Origin: Phytoseiulus persimilis
Lineage: Eukaryota; Arthropoda; Arachnida; Mesostigmata; Phytoseiidae
DNA length: 64,000 bases
Assembly: GCA_037576195.1 (NCBI GenBank)
Contig: CM075101.1
Span: 4,464,001-4,528,000, forward strand
Direction: 5' to 3'
Below are positions 47,680-60,430 of this stretch, piece after piece. How positions within the stretch are numbered: the first letter of the stretch is position 1; every line of letters begins with the position of its first letter. A program made the translations under genes and the position numbers. Below the pieces are notes generated by a model. That model searched no databases and was not told the origin of the DNA. It worked only from the letters and a program-made list of their open reading frames with translations.

Positions 47680-50600
47680 TAGTCATTGGTTATTGCTCGG
47701 AGAACGCCACGCTCGCAGAGATCTCAGGCATCGGCTGTTTTGGGGAGACGCTGCCCCCGAAATCGATTAAGTCAACGCTGGAAAAGATCCCCTGGACGCG
47801 CTGTCGGTTATTTTGAACCGAATCACGAGTTCGTGTCGACCAATACGATCCACGATTACTTGAATCTTCCCGGGAAACTGCATAAAATGCCCGCAGATCT
47901 GATCCTGCGTGAGTTCAGCAAGTTCCACGCCGAACTCTTCGATCGAGCTAGGACTTAGAAGACATCTCCATATCTCTGAGGGTGCAGCCTGCCCATTTGA
48001 CCGGGGACTCCCAAGCGATTTCAGGATTTATAAGCTGTTTTCATAATACTTTGATTCCAGGACTTTCGGCGTAATATCCTCGAATGAAAAAACGCTTCCC
48101 TTTGGAGTCATTGGCCCCAAGACTACTCATTCATGTACCTTTCCTGATAGAAATGCTCCACGCGGCCTCACAGATTCACATCTGTTCCGACGTAATGAAA
48201 TTGCACCTAGCGTTAACTGGTGTGAAACACTTCGAAATGATTATTTCTACTCTTCTGTCGCTGCTGCTTGCTCTGGTTTCACGCGCAGCTGGCATCCTCG
48301 TTTGTACATCTCTCTTATACTGGGGCAGTCTGCTCCCACTGGAAGGATCACTAACACTCGTCATCCGTCTGATTTTTGAGCAAAGTCGACAAGGCATGGC
48401 CGTCGAGCTCACGATTGCAACCCTTGACCGAATCTTTGAAGCTAAGATTGAAAGAGAATTGTCCCCCGTCTCACCTTTCCTCGGCATACATCACTCCGCA
48501 TGCCACTTCCTCGTGGGTGAGCATCTACTCTATTTGTATGATAATCAGTTTCGTACAGATTTTACTTATCGTTCGAATCGAACAATCATATAATGAGCAC
48601 GGAATGGCGACTGGCGCCACACTCATTGAAGTACAATCTCTCATATTGGAAGGAACTTCGATTTTCAGCTGCTCTTTGGCCCCGCATGATCATGCCGGAC
48701 ATTATTGGCAGCATCCAATACCATCTCCTGCCCAGGAGATCTACTGAATCGCTTTCTTATAAGATGTTTCGAGGTTCGAGCCTCGAGAACAAGGAGGTTG
48801 CGAACCGGGCTGGAACAGTGGACAAAATTCCCCGCCTTCCTCGTCGGTCATTATCTTCCGATCTCAGCTTTGTCAGAATTCATCATTATTTTATTTCAAG
48901 GTGCTTCGAGTCCGGAAAAAACTCGACCGTGCTCGAGGAGGGCGACAAGAGTCGCTCAGATGAGCCACGGATCTTTACCTTGTAGCCGGCCCTCGAAATG
49001 AATTCTTCCCTGCCTGATGTGTGTTCGGGTGTTATCTAACCCACTAATTTCCGTTTCTCTTGAAAACTACCCTTCTAAGAGGTAAAGTCCCGTGGATGAG
49101 CTCCCAAAATTGATAGAGAACTTACAGTTCCCCCGATCTCATCAACATCCATCACGCCGACGCCGGGTTTGTGCGTTGCCTCCAGGGGACTCCCTCTGAA
49201 AACGTCTTCGATCGAGACATCACAATTCATCCGAGCACGAATGGGCTTCGACCCAATCCCCCTAGCGCCCGTGCTGCTCGGGATGTCAGACCTAGGAAAT
49301 CATGTTTCCACAATTGGAATCAAGCGGAAAATCATATTTGAATTAGGCGAAGCTCATTCTACGGGCGGCTTGCACCTCAATGTGTTCCACTGGTAATCTT
49401 CCTTGGCTGGCGCCTCAAAAAGGATGAGGTTCCGACCGGGTTCATCGGGCTCACGCAGTAGAGAGAAATTCCTTTCTGGTCGTTGCTTCTGATTTTCAAA
49501 AATTCAATCAATCACTGGCAATCTATCGACATTGCTTCGAAAATTCGAAAACTCCCCTTAGATAGCAATACGTTGAGACGGGGTGATCCGTCGGGCGTCC
49601 TCTTCCAACACGCATAGTTTTCGAGCAAATCCTGTGAAATGGCGTTAGGAGCTTCCGGTAAATGTGTCGCGCCCTGATGGAAGGCTTCTGGAAGTAAACG
49701 ATTGAGGTATATTTCACCTATACTATGCTTTCGTTCCTTCAATGACCTCAAAGTTCGTCGCCTCTGTGTGACTCGCGATGAACCACGCGTCAATCATGAG
49801 CAAGGCTGTGAATTTGTCACGGCGTTTTTCTGGGCGGATCACGGATGCCGTGAACTTCCCCGATAAGATGGGAAATCGTGAATACTTTGAGTTTTCTGTG
49901 ACAAAGAATTCGGGAAAGAAAGAACGCTCTCAGTCAGATTCTACATTACCTTCATTCGCACACCAAAGTATCTGGTGGAGTCGATATGCTCTTTGTCAGA
50001 CTTCCCCTGCCTTCTGGTATGACAGGTTGTTCATGGAGAGGTCGCTCTACTTGATGGGGTGGCGATCGTCCCGAAGCACGTCTGAATACTGACTGGAGGA
50101 ACGATCTGCCGAATATTGACAAGCACGCTAAAACAAATTAGAGCGATTCTCGCAAGCTCTGGGGAGCGTTCTGAGGCTTTCCCCCGAACGTCATGGTGTG
50201 AGGCGATGAATCGACTTCCTCCACGTGCTCGTGTGGGCCAAGATTCCTCGTGGCGGCGCAAAACGTCAAGCCATTCTATCAGGACATCCAAGTCGTCTTC
50301 GTCAAGTTTCGCTTGCACATCACACACCGCAGAATGGGTAAGTTTTGCCATCGAATGCGTTGCGAACCTTGTTAACTAACTCTGATTTAGTATCCGGGGG
50401 TCGAGACGAAGCGAGAACATCCGCCTGATTCGAATGAAAACTCCTCTCTTTCTCTCGGCTAGATAGATCGCTCGGATTCCCTACATGATGCACATGATTC
50501 GTCGCAGCGTTGAACGGACTACTTCATCTTGTTGGAAGTGGAACAGGATGGAGCTCCTACGGTTTACTCAAAGGACGAGTCAGGGGCTCCGCTGTCAGAA

Positions 50601-52733
50601 GACACTGCCCAACGCAGCTCATCAGTGGCTGTCCGGCGTGTTGCTCGATAACAGAAGTGAACGAATCTACTCCGACGAGCCGCTTCGCGCCAAAAAGCCT
50701 GCGCGGAGGCAATTCCTGGCTGAAATCATTCAGTGGGGATAAAAGTAGTCGGAAATCGCGGCGTCCCGCAAAATCCACGGCATCTCGAGAACATCACAGA
50801 TTTTGTCGCAGTCGTGATTCCCGTGACGGATCCAGAGCCCTAGTCGAGTAGGCGCGTTCTTGAGGCGATCTAGGTGGCAACATGGTGGTCGGGAGCAGGC
50901 AGAAGAAAAAGTTGGTGCTGCCCTGAATTCGAGGAACAGGTTGCTCTCGTCTGCCATGACCGCTTCACAAACGAGCTGAATCCGAACCTCGATGGGATCT
51001 CGATACTGGGAGCTCTCAAGGGAGTCTCCGCGAACGATCGTGGGCGCGACGGGTGTAGAATGGGCATTCATTTCCGAGACTCGAAACTCGGCGATTAACA
51101 TTTGACACGGGAATCGATATTTGACTCGGGAAACTGAGATCCACCAGTTTTTTGAGTGATTTCGGTGGACTGTACGCCTTCGTTGATCGTAGATATTCGT
51201 TTTACGAGTCGAAAATCAATTTCCGAGTGCCCGATAATGAGTGGGCATCTGACGGAAGCTTGAGAATGTGAGGGGCAGATTGTTTTGACCGGACACCCTA
51301 CGGAAACTTGTAGGTATACGGAGCGGGAGTCTCCGGCTTGTCTCAATGGCATCAAACATCGATTCTGAACTCCTTTAGCTGTCTAAGAGCGCCTCTCGCC
51401 ACCGCAGATGATAGTTGCAGGTCGACGAATTTCATAGGGAACACAATTTATCCGACCGTTTCTTTCTCGTTCCTGGAATACGCCATAAATCTAATGTTGC
51501 CGAATGCGCCCGCTTGTCAGTATAAATACGGTATTTGAGCGGTAACTGAGCTGACATGCCGACCCCCTTGATTTATTGCAAATTGGAACAGATACGTTTG
51601 CGTATTTTGAGTTCATACACATAACTAGATGAGTCGCGTCGGGGAAATAGTTCGGCAGTATTGTTGCATCAACAAAATACGAATTTATCACTCTTTTCTT
51701 GGAACTGGGAGCGCACAACAACCGGCGAGCGACCCTGTCAACCTGGAAGCATTGGACTTCAACGTCAATCGAACGCTGATCAGTTCGGAGCGGACTGAAA
51801 CGAAGGGGAAATGAGTCGTAAGAGGGGTGATATCAAAGCATCCGACCGAACGACTCACCATCCTAGCTGATGATTGCTACGCTGAGGTTTCGTGGTGGTT
51901 GCCGAGGTAGCGTAGCGACGGTTGCAGCTGATAGAGTTGATGACTGGAACGCGGAACCTCGAGGAACAATTCCGAGCGGAGAAGGAATTCTCACCGAGGC
52001 ATATACGGGGAAGAGTGTGTTCGTCGGCAGGGAAGCCGCTTAGTGAAAACACAATCAACCTGCTGACGATGAGCGGTGTTCACAATGACGATACATTCGC
52101 TGGATACTTCTGAATTCGGGAATCGGCGATTCAATCTTCTTCCCATTGCATCCAAGCAGTCAATATCGCTTTTCGACAGGTCACCGCCATTCATGACCAC
52201 TGTCTGGGCGTTCCACTGCCCTCTTCTGTCATAGCGTCAGAGACTCCGCCAATCTTGAAATGAGGAAAAAGAAAGCCTGTGCTTCCGGCCATTATCTCCG
52301 TGCACACCAGCCTCGCTCCATAAGAACGACAGGAATCGAGTCGAGACGAACGGGGGAACTCTCACTCTTGGCCCATCAAGCTCTTCGTTTGACTCGTTCG
52401 CTCCCTCCTCCGACTTCGCGAGTTTCTGAGAGGACCGAAAATATTAGTTGGCCCCCCTGCCGTCCTCTTTGGCCCACACCGATGGAATGATGGAAACTCG
52501 ACAGATCTGGAATATCATTGTTCAATTTCAGTCATTTTCGCAGACCGTACAAGCTCTCCCCATTGTGATCGCCTGTGACGCGTGAGAATGTCATCGTTCA
52601 GCAACGGCAGTCACCATAAGAGCAGTGTGATCATCGACTCAGGCTCGACCAATCATTGCCAACATTCTTACGCAGAACCTACAATGGAAAAACTACCTCA
52701 TTTCTACTCCTTCAAGAATAGAGTAGGGTCTAC
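47680..52733. other. Long stretch without an assigned gene
   Basis: Coding-looking but unassigned stretches occur: 47820-47958 plus (NLPGKLHKMPADLILREFSK), 48084-48593 plus (169 codons, with a hydrophobic segment rich in Leu), 49512-49793 minus, 50031-50351 minus and 50730-51101 minus. They share no recognisable family and could not be joined by splice sites. They may be decayed genes or mobile-element remains. Confidence 0.3.
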
Positions 52734-53514
52734 AGGGTGGTGAACGTGAGTCGGGAATTTCCTTACCCTTCATTCTTTTTCTCATAACTCGGTCAAGATG
52801 GCCCGATTCTGGAAATATTTCCTTCGATCGATAGCTTGGAGGATGCCGCATCTTTTCCGGGTTATTTCCTTCTATCGGCGGAGAATTCGCTTCGTTTGGA
52901 AGCCGCGAGAAACGCCGATTTTTTCCAAACAACTGCTCCTGAAACGTCCTAAGTGAACCGATCCAGTTCGTCATTATTTTTGTCGGATGCAGCGAAGGAT
53001 GCCTCATTCGCTGGAGATATGGAAAAAAATCTGTCAGAAGCACGAGAAAAAGCGACCGATCGGCATCACAAGAATCACTCATATGTTGACAAAATCTCAA
53101 TGCAAAAAATGCAATTCCACGGAAAATTTCCGGACCAATCCAAGGACTTCACGACTTTTGTGATCCTGATGCGATCGGTCGCCCTTTCTCGAGCTTCTGA
53201 CCGATTCTCGCTATTTGTTCAGCGAATGAGGGGCATCCTCTGCTGCATCCTGCAAATGTTGACGAACTGGATCGGCTCTCTCAATAAGTTTCACGGGCAG
53301 CTTTTTGGGGAAACTCGAAAAAAAATTGGCATTTTTCGCGGCATTCCAGAAAAAAAATATTCTCCACTGATTGACGCAAATCAACCTGAAAAAGATGCGC
53401 CATCCTTCGAGCTATCGATCAAAGAAAATATTCCTGGAGTCGGACCATTTTCGACCGCGTTATGACAAAAAGAAGGTCGGGTAAAAAAATTCCCGACTTG
53501 CATTGCCCACCCTC
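52734..53514. mobile_element. Foldback MITE: two inverted arms of about 355 bp
   Basis: The left arm (about 52734-53088) and right arm (about 53156-53514) are diverged inverted copies around a loop of about 65 bp, flanked by TA. The ends read CAGGGTGG and, inverted, GAGGGTGG. Shared landmarks are GTCGGGAATTT, GATCGATAGCT, GATCCAGTTCGTCA and GCGACCGATCG. The arms create mirror-image ORFs on both strands that resemble one another. No transposase is present. Confidence 0.85.
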
Positions 53515-53519
53515 TATAC

Positions 53520-54932
53520 CAGTGGTTCTCAAAGTGGTCGATATCGACCCCCACGGTGTCGATGGCCGATCTCCGGTTCACAGAGGTGATGCCGGCGTGG
53601 ATTTAACCATACTTCTTGGCGTCCTCGTAGGTGGATCAAGGGTCGACGGTCGACCCCTTGGGGGACGGCAGTCCATAAACTTCAACGAAGTCGCCTAGCG
53701 GGTCGATGGGTCAGTGGTAGGCTTTGCAAATAACCGCATTTCTAAATAACCGCGGTTACGGTTAACCGATAATCGCAAATCCATAACCGCAATAGCGGTT
53801 AACCGCAAAATTAGGACTGAAAACCGCGGTTATAACCGCAAATAATCGCGGTTATATGGAAGCATGCTTCCTGGGAGATTTCCAGGAAGCTTCTCCTCTC
53901 CTATCAGGAAGAAGGTTCCATTATGAACAGATACAACGAGATCTCAAAACACATCTCAGAAAGACTCGTTTGTTACAACTCGACCTCGATCAGATGGGGC
54001 CGGGGACATTGGTTGAACGTCTCAAGTCACGAAATCTTTGGTAAATTATCCTGATGCCAGAGAGATCATCTTGTCTTGTGAAGCCCCCCGTCCGATGAAT
54101 GTAGTCAGCAGTTTCGAGTTCAACTCCTCACGATCCGCTGAGGAAGTTTTGCAAACTCTGGAACTGGCGCCGATTTCTGCACGGTTTCACGAGCAAAGAG
54201 TGCCCAGAGGCATGCTTTCTTGTTGGGTTGAGATAACTCACGTCGTTCCACGTCCTGATTCTCGAGTTTTTTTTTCATTGTGAATCCTCGAGGTCGTCTT
54301 TCGAGGTGCTTCCAATTTTCGTCTGGCTCCAAATTACTGCTCCCGGCTTCGATACACCGTTATCGTATTTTCGAAGGGCGTATGTCCTCCGTTCCGACCA
54401 TTGCACGAGAGATAGCCGTTTTCAGGTAGGACTGCATCACAATTCTTTTAACGAGGCCTTCCAACGGGGGTGCAACCCACACAATAGCTACTTCCGCTGT
54501 GCTCTGATCCCTGATCCTACCAAATGCGCAAAGCTCTGGGAGATTGAGCCTCCCGCTTCCGATGCTGGCTCATCGATTCCTTGAACATCATGGGGACATT
54601 GGGAGGCTGTTCCTGACATGTGATATGTCCAGGTACAATCGCTAGCCAGGTCCGGCTTTCGGAAGCGTGTACGAACTTCGTTTAACGGGAGTCATCACAC
54701 AAGATGTCACAGTTCTAGAAGCAATTCATTTCTCTTCAACCGCTCAGAACCTAAGTCCGGATTCCCAGCCAGAGTAAGCTTATGAGACGCGACGCTTTCT
54801 CGAAAAATCATACGTTTCCGAACATGGCGGTTGAATGCGGTTACAACCGCAATTCGCTCGCGGTTATTGCGGTTATTAACCGCGGTTAAATAACCGTTGC
54901 AAAGCCTAGTCAGTGGAGTTTGAGAACCACTG
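53520..54932. mobile_element. hAT (Charlie-type) MITE, split by a second hAT element
   Basis: The ends CAGTGGTTCTCAAAGTGG and, inverted, CAGTGGTTCTCAAACTCC are the well-known Charlie-type hAT termini. The element is bounded by a perfect 8-bp duplication, CTCTATAC (53512-53519 and 54933-54940). Without the inner insertion it would be only about 0.2 kb, so it is nonautonomous. It landed exactly at the right end of the foldback MITE. Confidence 0.92.
53718..54908. mobile_element. Second hAT-like element nested in the first, with AACCGCGGTT repeats
   Basis: Its ends TAGGCTTTGCAA are perfect inverted repeats of 12 bp, flanked by the 8-bp duplication GTCAGTGG (53710-53717 and 54909-54916). Clusters of the palindrome AACCGCGGTTA and half copies of it fill about 150 bp inside the left end and about 80 bp inside the right end. 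The middle (about 53860-54820) has short open stretches but no transposase I can recognise. It is the youngest of the three insertions here. Confidence 0.85.
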
Positions 54933-55169
54933 CTCTATACTAACGTCGATCTCGGACTTATGGACGTTGACTCCGATTTCTTCCAGTCGACATGATTTCT
55001 CCCTCAGATCTCCCAAGGATTCCAGCTATTGAACCTGGAGCGAGTTCTGCACCACAAAGGCTTTCGAATCGTCCAACGGCTCTAATCGAGATTGTCGAGC
55101 CATGTATTCCAACACAAAGGAAACAGTCGCGGGCCCCGGAGTTCAGAACCCAACGTAATTGCGAAATGG

Positions 55170-55680
55170 AGCGTCTTACAGACAGCAGGTGGGAGTCCTC
55201 GATATCTCTGCTCTCCTTGCACTGCACTTTTACGAGCAATTTGTCGCAAACAATGGGAGACACAGACTCAGAGAAGTCCACGGGGCAGAACTTAGCCTCG
55301 ATACCACGTCGGGTAGGTTCATTGACACAATCTATGGAGTACCGAGCAACCCGATGAAGGAGAAGCCATCAACTATTTGGTCAGCCTGAGCGACGATCTA
55401 CAAATGGGACTTGATGAGGGCGACTTCATTGAACTCTCGAGCACCGATGAAGAGATCCCCTCCGATGGGGAAGTCAAGAATTTCACTGACGACAGGATTG
55501 AGACTGAGTGCCGGTGAGTTGAAGAATACGAGCAACGAGACTTTGCATCAAAGAGTTGGCGGAAGGACTCCCCATCAGCCACCGAGCTCTGTCACCAAAA
55601 GCTCGAACCGCAACGACTCACGAAGATGATCAGTTTGATTGAGGACCCTCTGAGGTTTTATCATGCTGATCTGTAGAAGA
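55170..55680 (+). other. Broken coding-like stretch of unknown origin
   Basis: Protein-like, strongly acidic segments occur (for example INYLVSLSDDLQMGLDEGDF and, further on, LEPQRLTKMISLIEDPLRFY). The stretch is not a continuous gene. I do not recognise the family; a decayed mobile element or a pseudogene are both possible. Confidence 0.3.
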
Positions 55681-56361
55681 AAGAGAAGCAGACTAAACAA
55701 ACCGAGGACAACAGCTTCTTCATTCGAACAGGAGAGCGTGAAGTGAAAACCGTTTCATTCCTAACTTTATAGTTTCTTATCACCTAAATGATGATTATAG
55801 CTCAGAAACGCAGTTTAATCACACATGACTCCAATAATCGCACAAAAACCAGTTGTCCGGAGGTAAGAGACGCTAGTCTTTACTTACGTCATTTTTCGAC
55901 TGACGTCATTCAATCTGCCAGCAATCACCGCCGTAAGCCGAGACCGTTCTGTGATTGCCGGATCTTATGATAAGTTTACCACATTCATGGTGAAACGGGC
56001 ATCCATGAAGTACGCGGGGTCGTCACCAAAACGCCGCTGTGAGTTTTCTGTGGTCCTATTTGAAAAACTCTCAAAAATGAGCATTGATGATTCAGGAGAA
56101 TTCGATCCAGGAGCACGCCGGGACACTGAGTCCCGATGTGTGCCAAGCTCCATGAGGGGTATCACCGTATTGACCTACGAGCAACGCTGCTGGGTGAAAC
56201 GGAAAGAAAGTTCCCGAGGCGCTGCGCTCCTGTAGGACTTTTCAACCCTTGGGACTGAGCTCGTGGTCGATCACTTATCACCCAGACATCCCAGATATGC
56301 GAAGTGTCAGATGACAGACTTATCGGATGAAGTACCTTCCACGATGACAAATTCGGCAGGT

Positions 56362-56522
56362 GAGAACCGGCTCAGATACGGAACATAGCAGATAACGAAC
56401 TTGTGACATAACGAAGATCTCCAAAGCTTCAAAGGGACGAATAGAAAGCCCGGGGTATGCTATCGTCCACTTCATTATCCGACAAGTTCGCCATGTGTCG
56501 AGTTCGCTATCTGACGAGTTCT
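56362..56522. repeat. Hairpin of short 18-bp repeats
   Basis: The left arm (56362-56416) and right arm (56470-56522) are inverted copies. Each is built of about three degenerate units close to GCGAACTTGTCGGATAAT, with a loop of about 55 bp. Similarity may extend outward to about 56310 and 56545. Confidence 0.65.
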
Positions 56523-56545
56523 CCATTCTATAAGTCCCTTATCGG

Positions 56546-59500
56546 AGACGTTTCTACAGAAGGGATAGATTCATCATTTGCGGGATTCCGGGCTAGTCGC
56601 ATCCATGAATCAGAAACAGCAAAATAAAAAACAAGCTTTGTGCTCTGGCATTGAATTTCCTCGAGAGGCAGATCGGAAGAAAAGAAGGTGATGTCTATGA
56701 ATATGAGCGAATGCAGGCTCCGCCGAATCATCACATTCGGAGACTCGAGTCTTCGGCGATGCTCGACTCCCGAGATGGAACCGCCGCAACATGTCACCAT
56801 TCTTTCTTTTAATTCAGTCAAGAAAATATATGTTTCAAAAATACGTATTACGCTCTTTCGAGAAACCTCTTATCGGTGGAACATAGACGATACGAGTAAC
56901 GAGTTTCAGAAGTAGAGGTGAAATTTCAACAGACAAAAGAGTCCATGATAATAAATAACGTCTGGAACACCGGGAGGTAGTCAAGAATTATCAAGCTGAA
57001 GATTGGACGCTCGGTGACGGGCGCGCGCAAAGCAGGAGAACCTTAGTGTCAGAGAGCGAGCAACACAGTCTGATACATAGCGTTTCGCTCAAGTTCATCG
57101 ACATGTTCACTTTAAAACTAACGAAAAGCTCAAGAAATATTCAGGGAAGCTCCGCGTGGGGAGTAATCCGTTGTCTCGGTATCATTTTTTCCTCAACTCG
57201 CGGAACTCCTTGACTGTCTCTTCTTTCTTGGCTCGCTGAGCTCTCGCTCAGACTGTGGTTAGCCGTTCATGGCACATCTTTCGGGCGTGCATTCACCCAC
57301 GTGGAGCAGAGAGTCGTCGATGTGAGGAGTTAATCCGCGCTCTTCTATCTTTTCCGATGCTTTTGACTTCGAAAACGGGTTTTTCTCGGCAGGAGTTTTT
57401 CCAAAGCCGACCGCAACACCAGAAAGTCAAAAAGCTCGGCTAGACAGCGTGGAACCACTCTGGCCCAGTGAGTATCGTTGGATAGAATGGTCCAAATTTC
57501 TCTTCATCCGTGAAGATATGGGAGAGACTTCCCCGCTCGTTGCAGCCGAGACAATATCGAATGCGGGAACCGGATTAAGTTTTAGTTCGTGTCAGCACAA
57601 TCGAGAGTCCGCGAATGTCGTTAACAAGTGTACAATCCGTGGGCCGCGCAAATTGCCTGATTCAGGTGGGCGCCTTGTCGAATATTTTGCGAAAAGATGT
57701 TGCGATTGCTTCCGTGGTAATCTAGAAGAGAGACTCATCGACCTCATTCCCGAGGAATTGTGTTTGATTGAAATTTGTAACGCGATTCTAATTGCTCAGT
57801 GCTCAAATAATGTGAATGAAGATTTTCTGAAGATGAAACAGCGCACTGCAGGGGGCAGGGGTGGGTAATCTTCGGAGCACGTGAAGACCCGACGGTGAGT
57901 CACTTGATGGATCGGTGACATCGACGCATTAGCTAGCGCGCTCATCGGCTGAGTCAATGCACCGACTGGAGTAGGTTTGAGTCCATGGCATGCCGGAACG
58001 CTGAAGGCATCATCTCAATCACTGGCTGCAAGCTGTAGTCTGGAAATCGCTCCTCGAAGCGGTTCTCCAAGAATGGCTAATATTTCTGCTATGGAAAGGA
58101 GTTTAGTTGGAGCTTCGCATCTCAGGGAGAACCGAACCAAGGATTCCCGTAGTCCATGAGCCCTCCGGACGTTCCTGGCCCCTCTTCCGAATTCCTCTGG
58201 AAGGCGCGGTGGCCTGAACTCCCTCCGGTTTGGTGCACTGAACGTTTCGATGTTCCCTCTTTCTCGGGACATAAAGTGCTGACTTGTGTCATTCGCCTCT
58301 TCGCTTTTACTCGAACATAACGGAGGGACGTTGTCACCTTGTTACCATCCTGAGCTCCCCTGTACCGGGAAAGAAGAAAGCCGGCGACGTCGATTAATCT
58401 CATTTGTTTGGGGGAAAGCCGTCGATATAATCTCTGACAACTTGCTCCGCATACTCGGCTTGCAAGCACAAGCCACCGGCCAGGCTTGGCATCATTTTTC
58501 ATCGAATGAGCCTTTGATTGTGCGCGTGTTCCCCTTATCAGAACAACCGAAATCGAATCTCCCAGCAGGCTGTACAGCTCCAGGTTACAACACCTGAAGG
58601 AAACGTTCTCTGACTCCACTACGAGTCAGAAAGACCATTGTACCGTCTGGCCTGCAAGTGACCCCGGAAAGCATGATTCTGATGAAAAATGCCAGTGATT
58701 CCATCGCAATCCATATTGCAAGGCAGATCATTCATCAGCAATATCTCGGTAGGCTTCGCTTATAGGAGGAGATGAGTGTTCCATCACCTGGACAACGCGG
58801 AGTTCTAGAAAATCGAACTCGAGCTCTTTATCGAGGGCTGCCGGGGAGATGAAAAACGCAAGCTCAAATCACGGAAGTTTTAAACGAGGGTTCCATATGC
58901 GGTTGCCCTAATTTCCGAGTCCATATCTTCCTCCTTGGGCAGCCTCAAATAGACGGGTGACACAGTGGACAGTAAGCACAGGGGACTGACAGGTCTGGCA
59001 CGTTTGAGGAAACTGATTGAGAGTTCCCCCGAAGTTCAATTTGCGAACAGCTAGGCGGGAAGGAAGCAACACTTTCATGTAGGATGCCTTCATACTCCAG
59101 TGTATCCAAGTACCTCATACGGTCAACGTTGCTCCATGGGCGATCCAGGAATGGACACTTCTAAAGCTATGTAAGTTCTCGAGCATAGTGTTGTAGCGGA
59201 TTCTGTGAGAAAGCTCACCTTCGGACGTATGAATCGTGGCGCCATGAAGACTCCTAGAAGCTTGATCTCTAGCGGGCTCACGATCTGCGGAACTTTGAGT
59301 ATTACTCATAGGTTTGTTTCGGCGTTCCATGAGATATCTCCTCTTGAGTCAACAGATGTGATATTAGAAGCTGTCATTCAGATTCAAACCCTCGTGATTA
59401 ATTGTCTCCAACGGAGACGAAAACGGTCCAGTTCGAGGAAAATCGGGGCGCATCGCTGTGATGGCGATGAACGGAATAGGAAATAATCGACCTATAACCG

Positions 59501-59755
59501 ACGAAATCTGTTCGGCCTCACCGCAATCCGATGAGTTCGCCCTCTCTGGATTCCCGATTTTTGAAAGTGAATGGCTCGAATCACCTCCAATCGAGAATAC
59601 CACCGAATTATTCCCCAGCGCGTTCAATCAGTTCTGTCGAGTCAGCCATTCTGCCTCAAAGCAGCGACAGAAATCGGACCAGCCACAGCGGAGTCGGAAA
59701 GTTAATCAGACAGTCGTCATAGACCGGCATATTCTGAGGGATGGGGGTCTTCGGA
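56546..59755. other. No supported gene
   Basis: There are a few open stretches, the longest at 57449-57868 (plus) and 58122-58619 (minus). None has a recognisable domain, splice context or family. Confidence 0.3.
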
Positions 59756-59759
59756 AATT

Positions 59760-60430
59760 CAGAGCCCAGGTACAGTTGAGGCCGAGGAAAATAAGAGCCC
59801 AATGACATTAACAGCCCAGGAGTATTCGGAGCCCGAGGGCATTTTGAGCCCAGCGTTCGGGCAGGGTGAACGCGGAGTCCCCGAGGTTGTTCGGGAAAAG
59901 GCAACGTTTCTGATAAGGATTCGGTGATGGGGAGCTTCTCTATGGGCTCCATTCCTCCGTTCATTAATATTTTCTCAAGAATAGTGTCTGACTTGTCCGA
60001 ACTGAAAAACCGACAAGCGATTTTCCTATGGGGGTACCAAAATGAATTGTGAAGCAGTTCGATTTCTCCTAGAGCTCCGCCTGCGATATTCCATGTGAGC
60101 TTCCCTCTCAGGAACGTCAACTGCTTCCAAGTTGCAGAATCAGAGACGATGATAGGTTTCAGGAAGGGCTCCGGTTGCTGGGGGATTTCTTCTCGCAGAG
60201 ATCAGACAACATTACCAATAATTCGTGATGGTTCCAACGAAGCGACATTGCATTGCGGCATCTGAAACGTTCCCATCTCCAAACAACGTTGAAAAAAGGA
60301 ACAGACGCCGCGAAAACCCTGAATGAGCGATGGGCTCGAAGTGTCTTGACATTTACACATATCTTCGGTCACAAATCGTCGCTGGGCTCTGAATGCTCTT
60401 CGGCTCCAATGTACCCGGACTCGAAATGGC
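59760..60430. repeat. Facing arrays of an 18-bp TGGGCTC repeat
   Basis: Five or so degenerate copies of a unit like CTGGGCTCCGAATACTCC lie on the minus strand at about 59760-59856. Two or three copies lie in the opposite sense at about 60376-60425. The spacing (about 520 bp) and the TGGGCTCC core are like those of the paired arrays at 1671-2450. Confidence 0.5.

Noticed and set aside
48084-48593. Hydrophobic 169-codon ORF considered as a chemoreceptor fragment
   Set aside because: No family motif, no start or splice support, and adjoining open stretches lie in other frames. It is kept only as an unassigned stretch.
52693-53465. Two similar ORFs on opposite strands sharing TNWIGSL and QLFG
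   Set aside because: They are the two arms of the foldback MITE, not a gene family.
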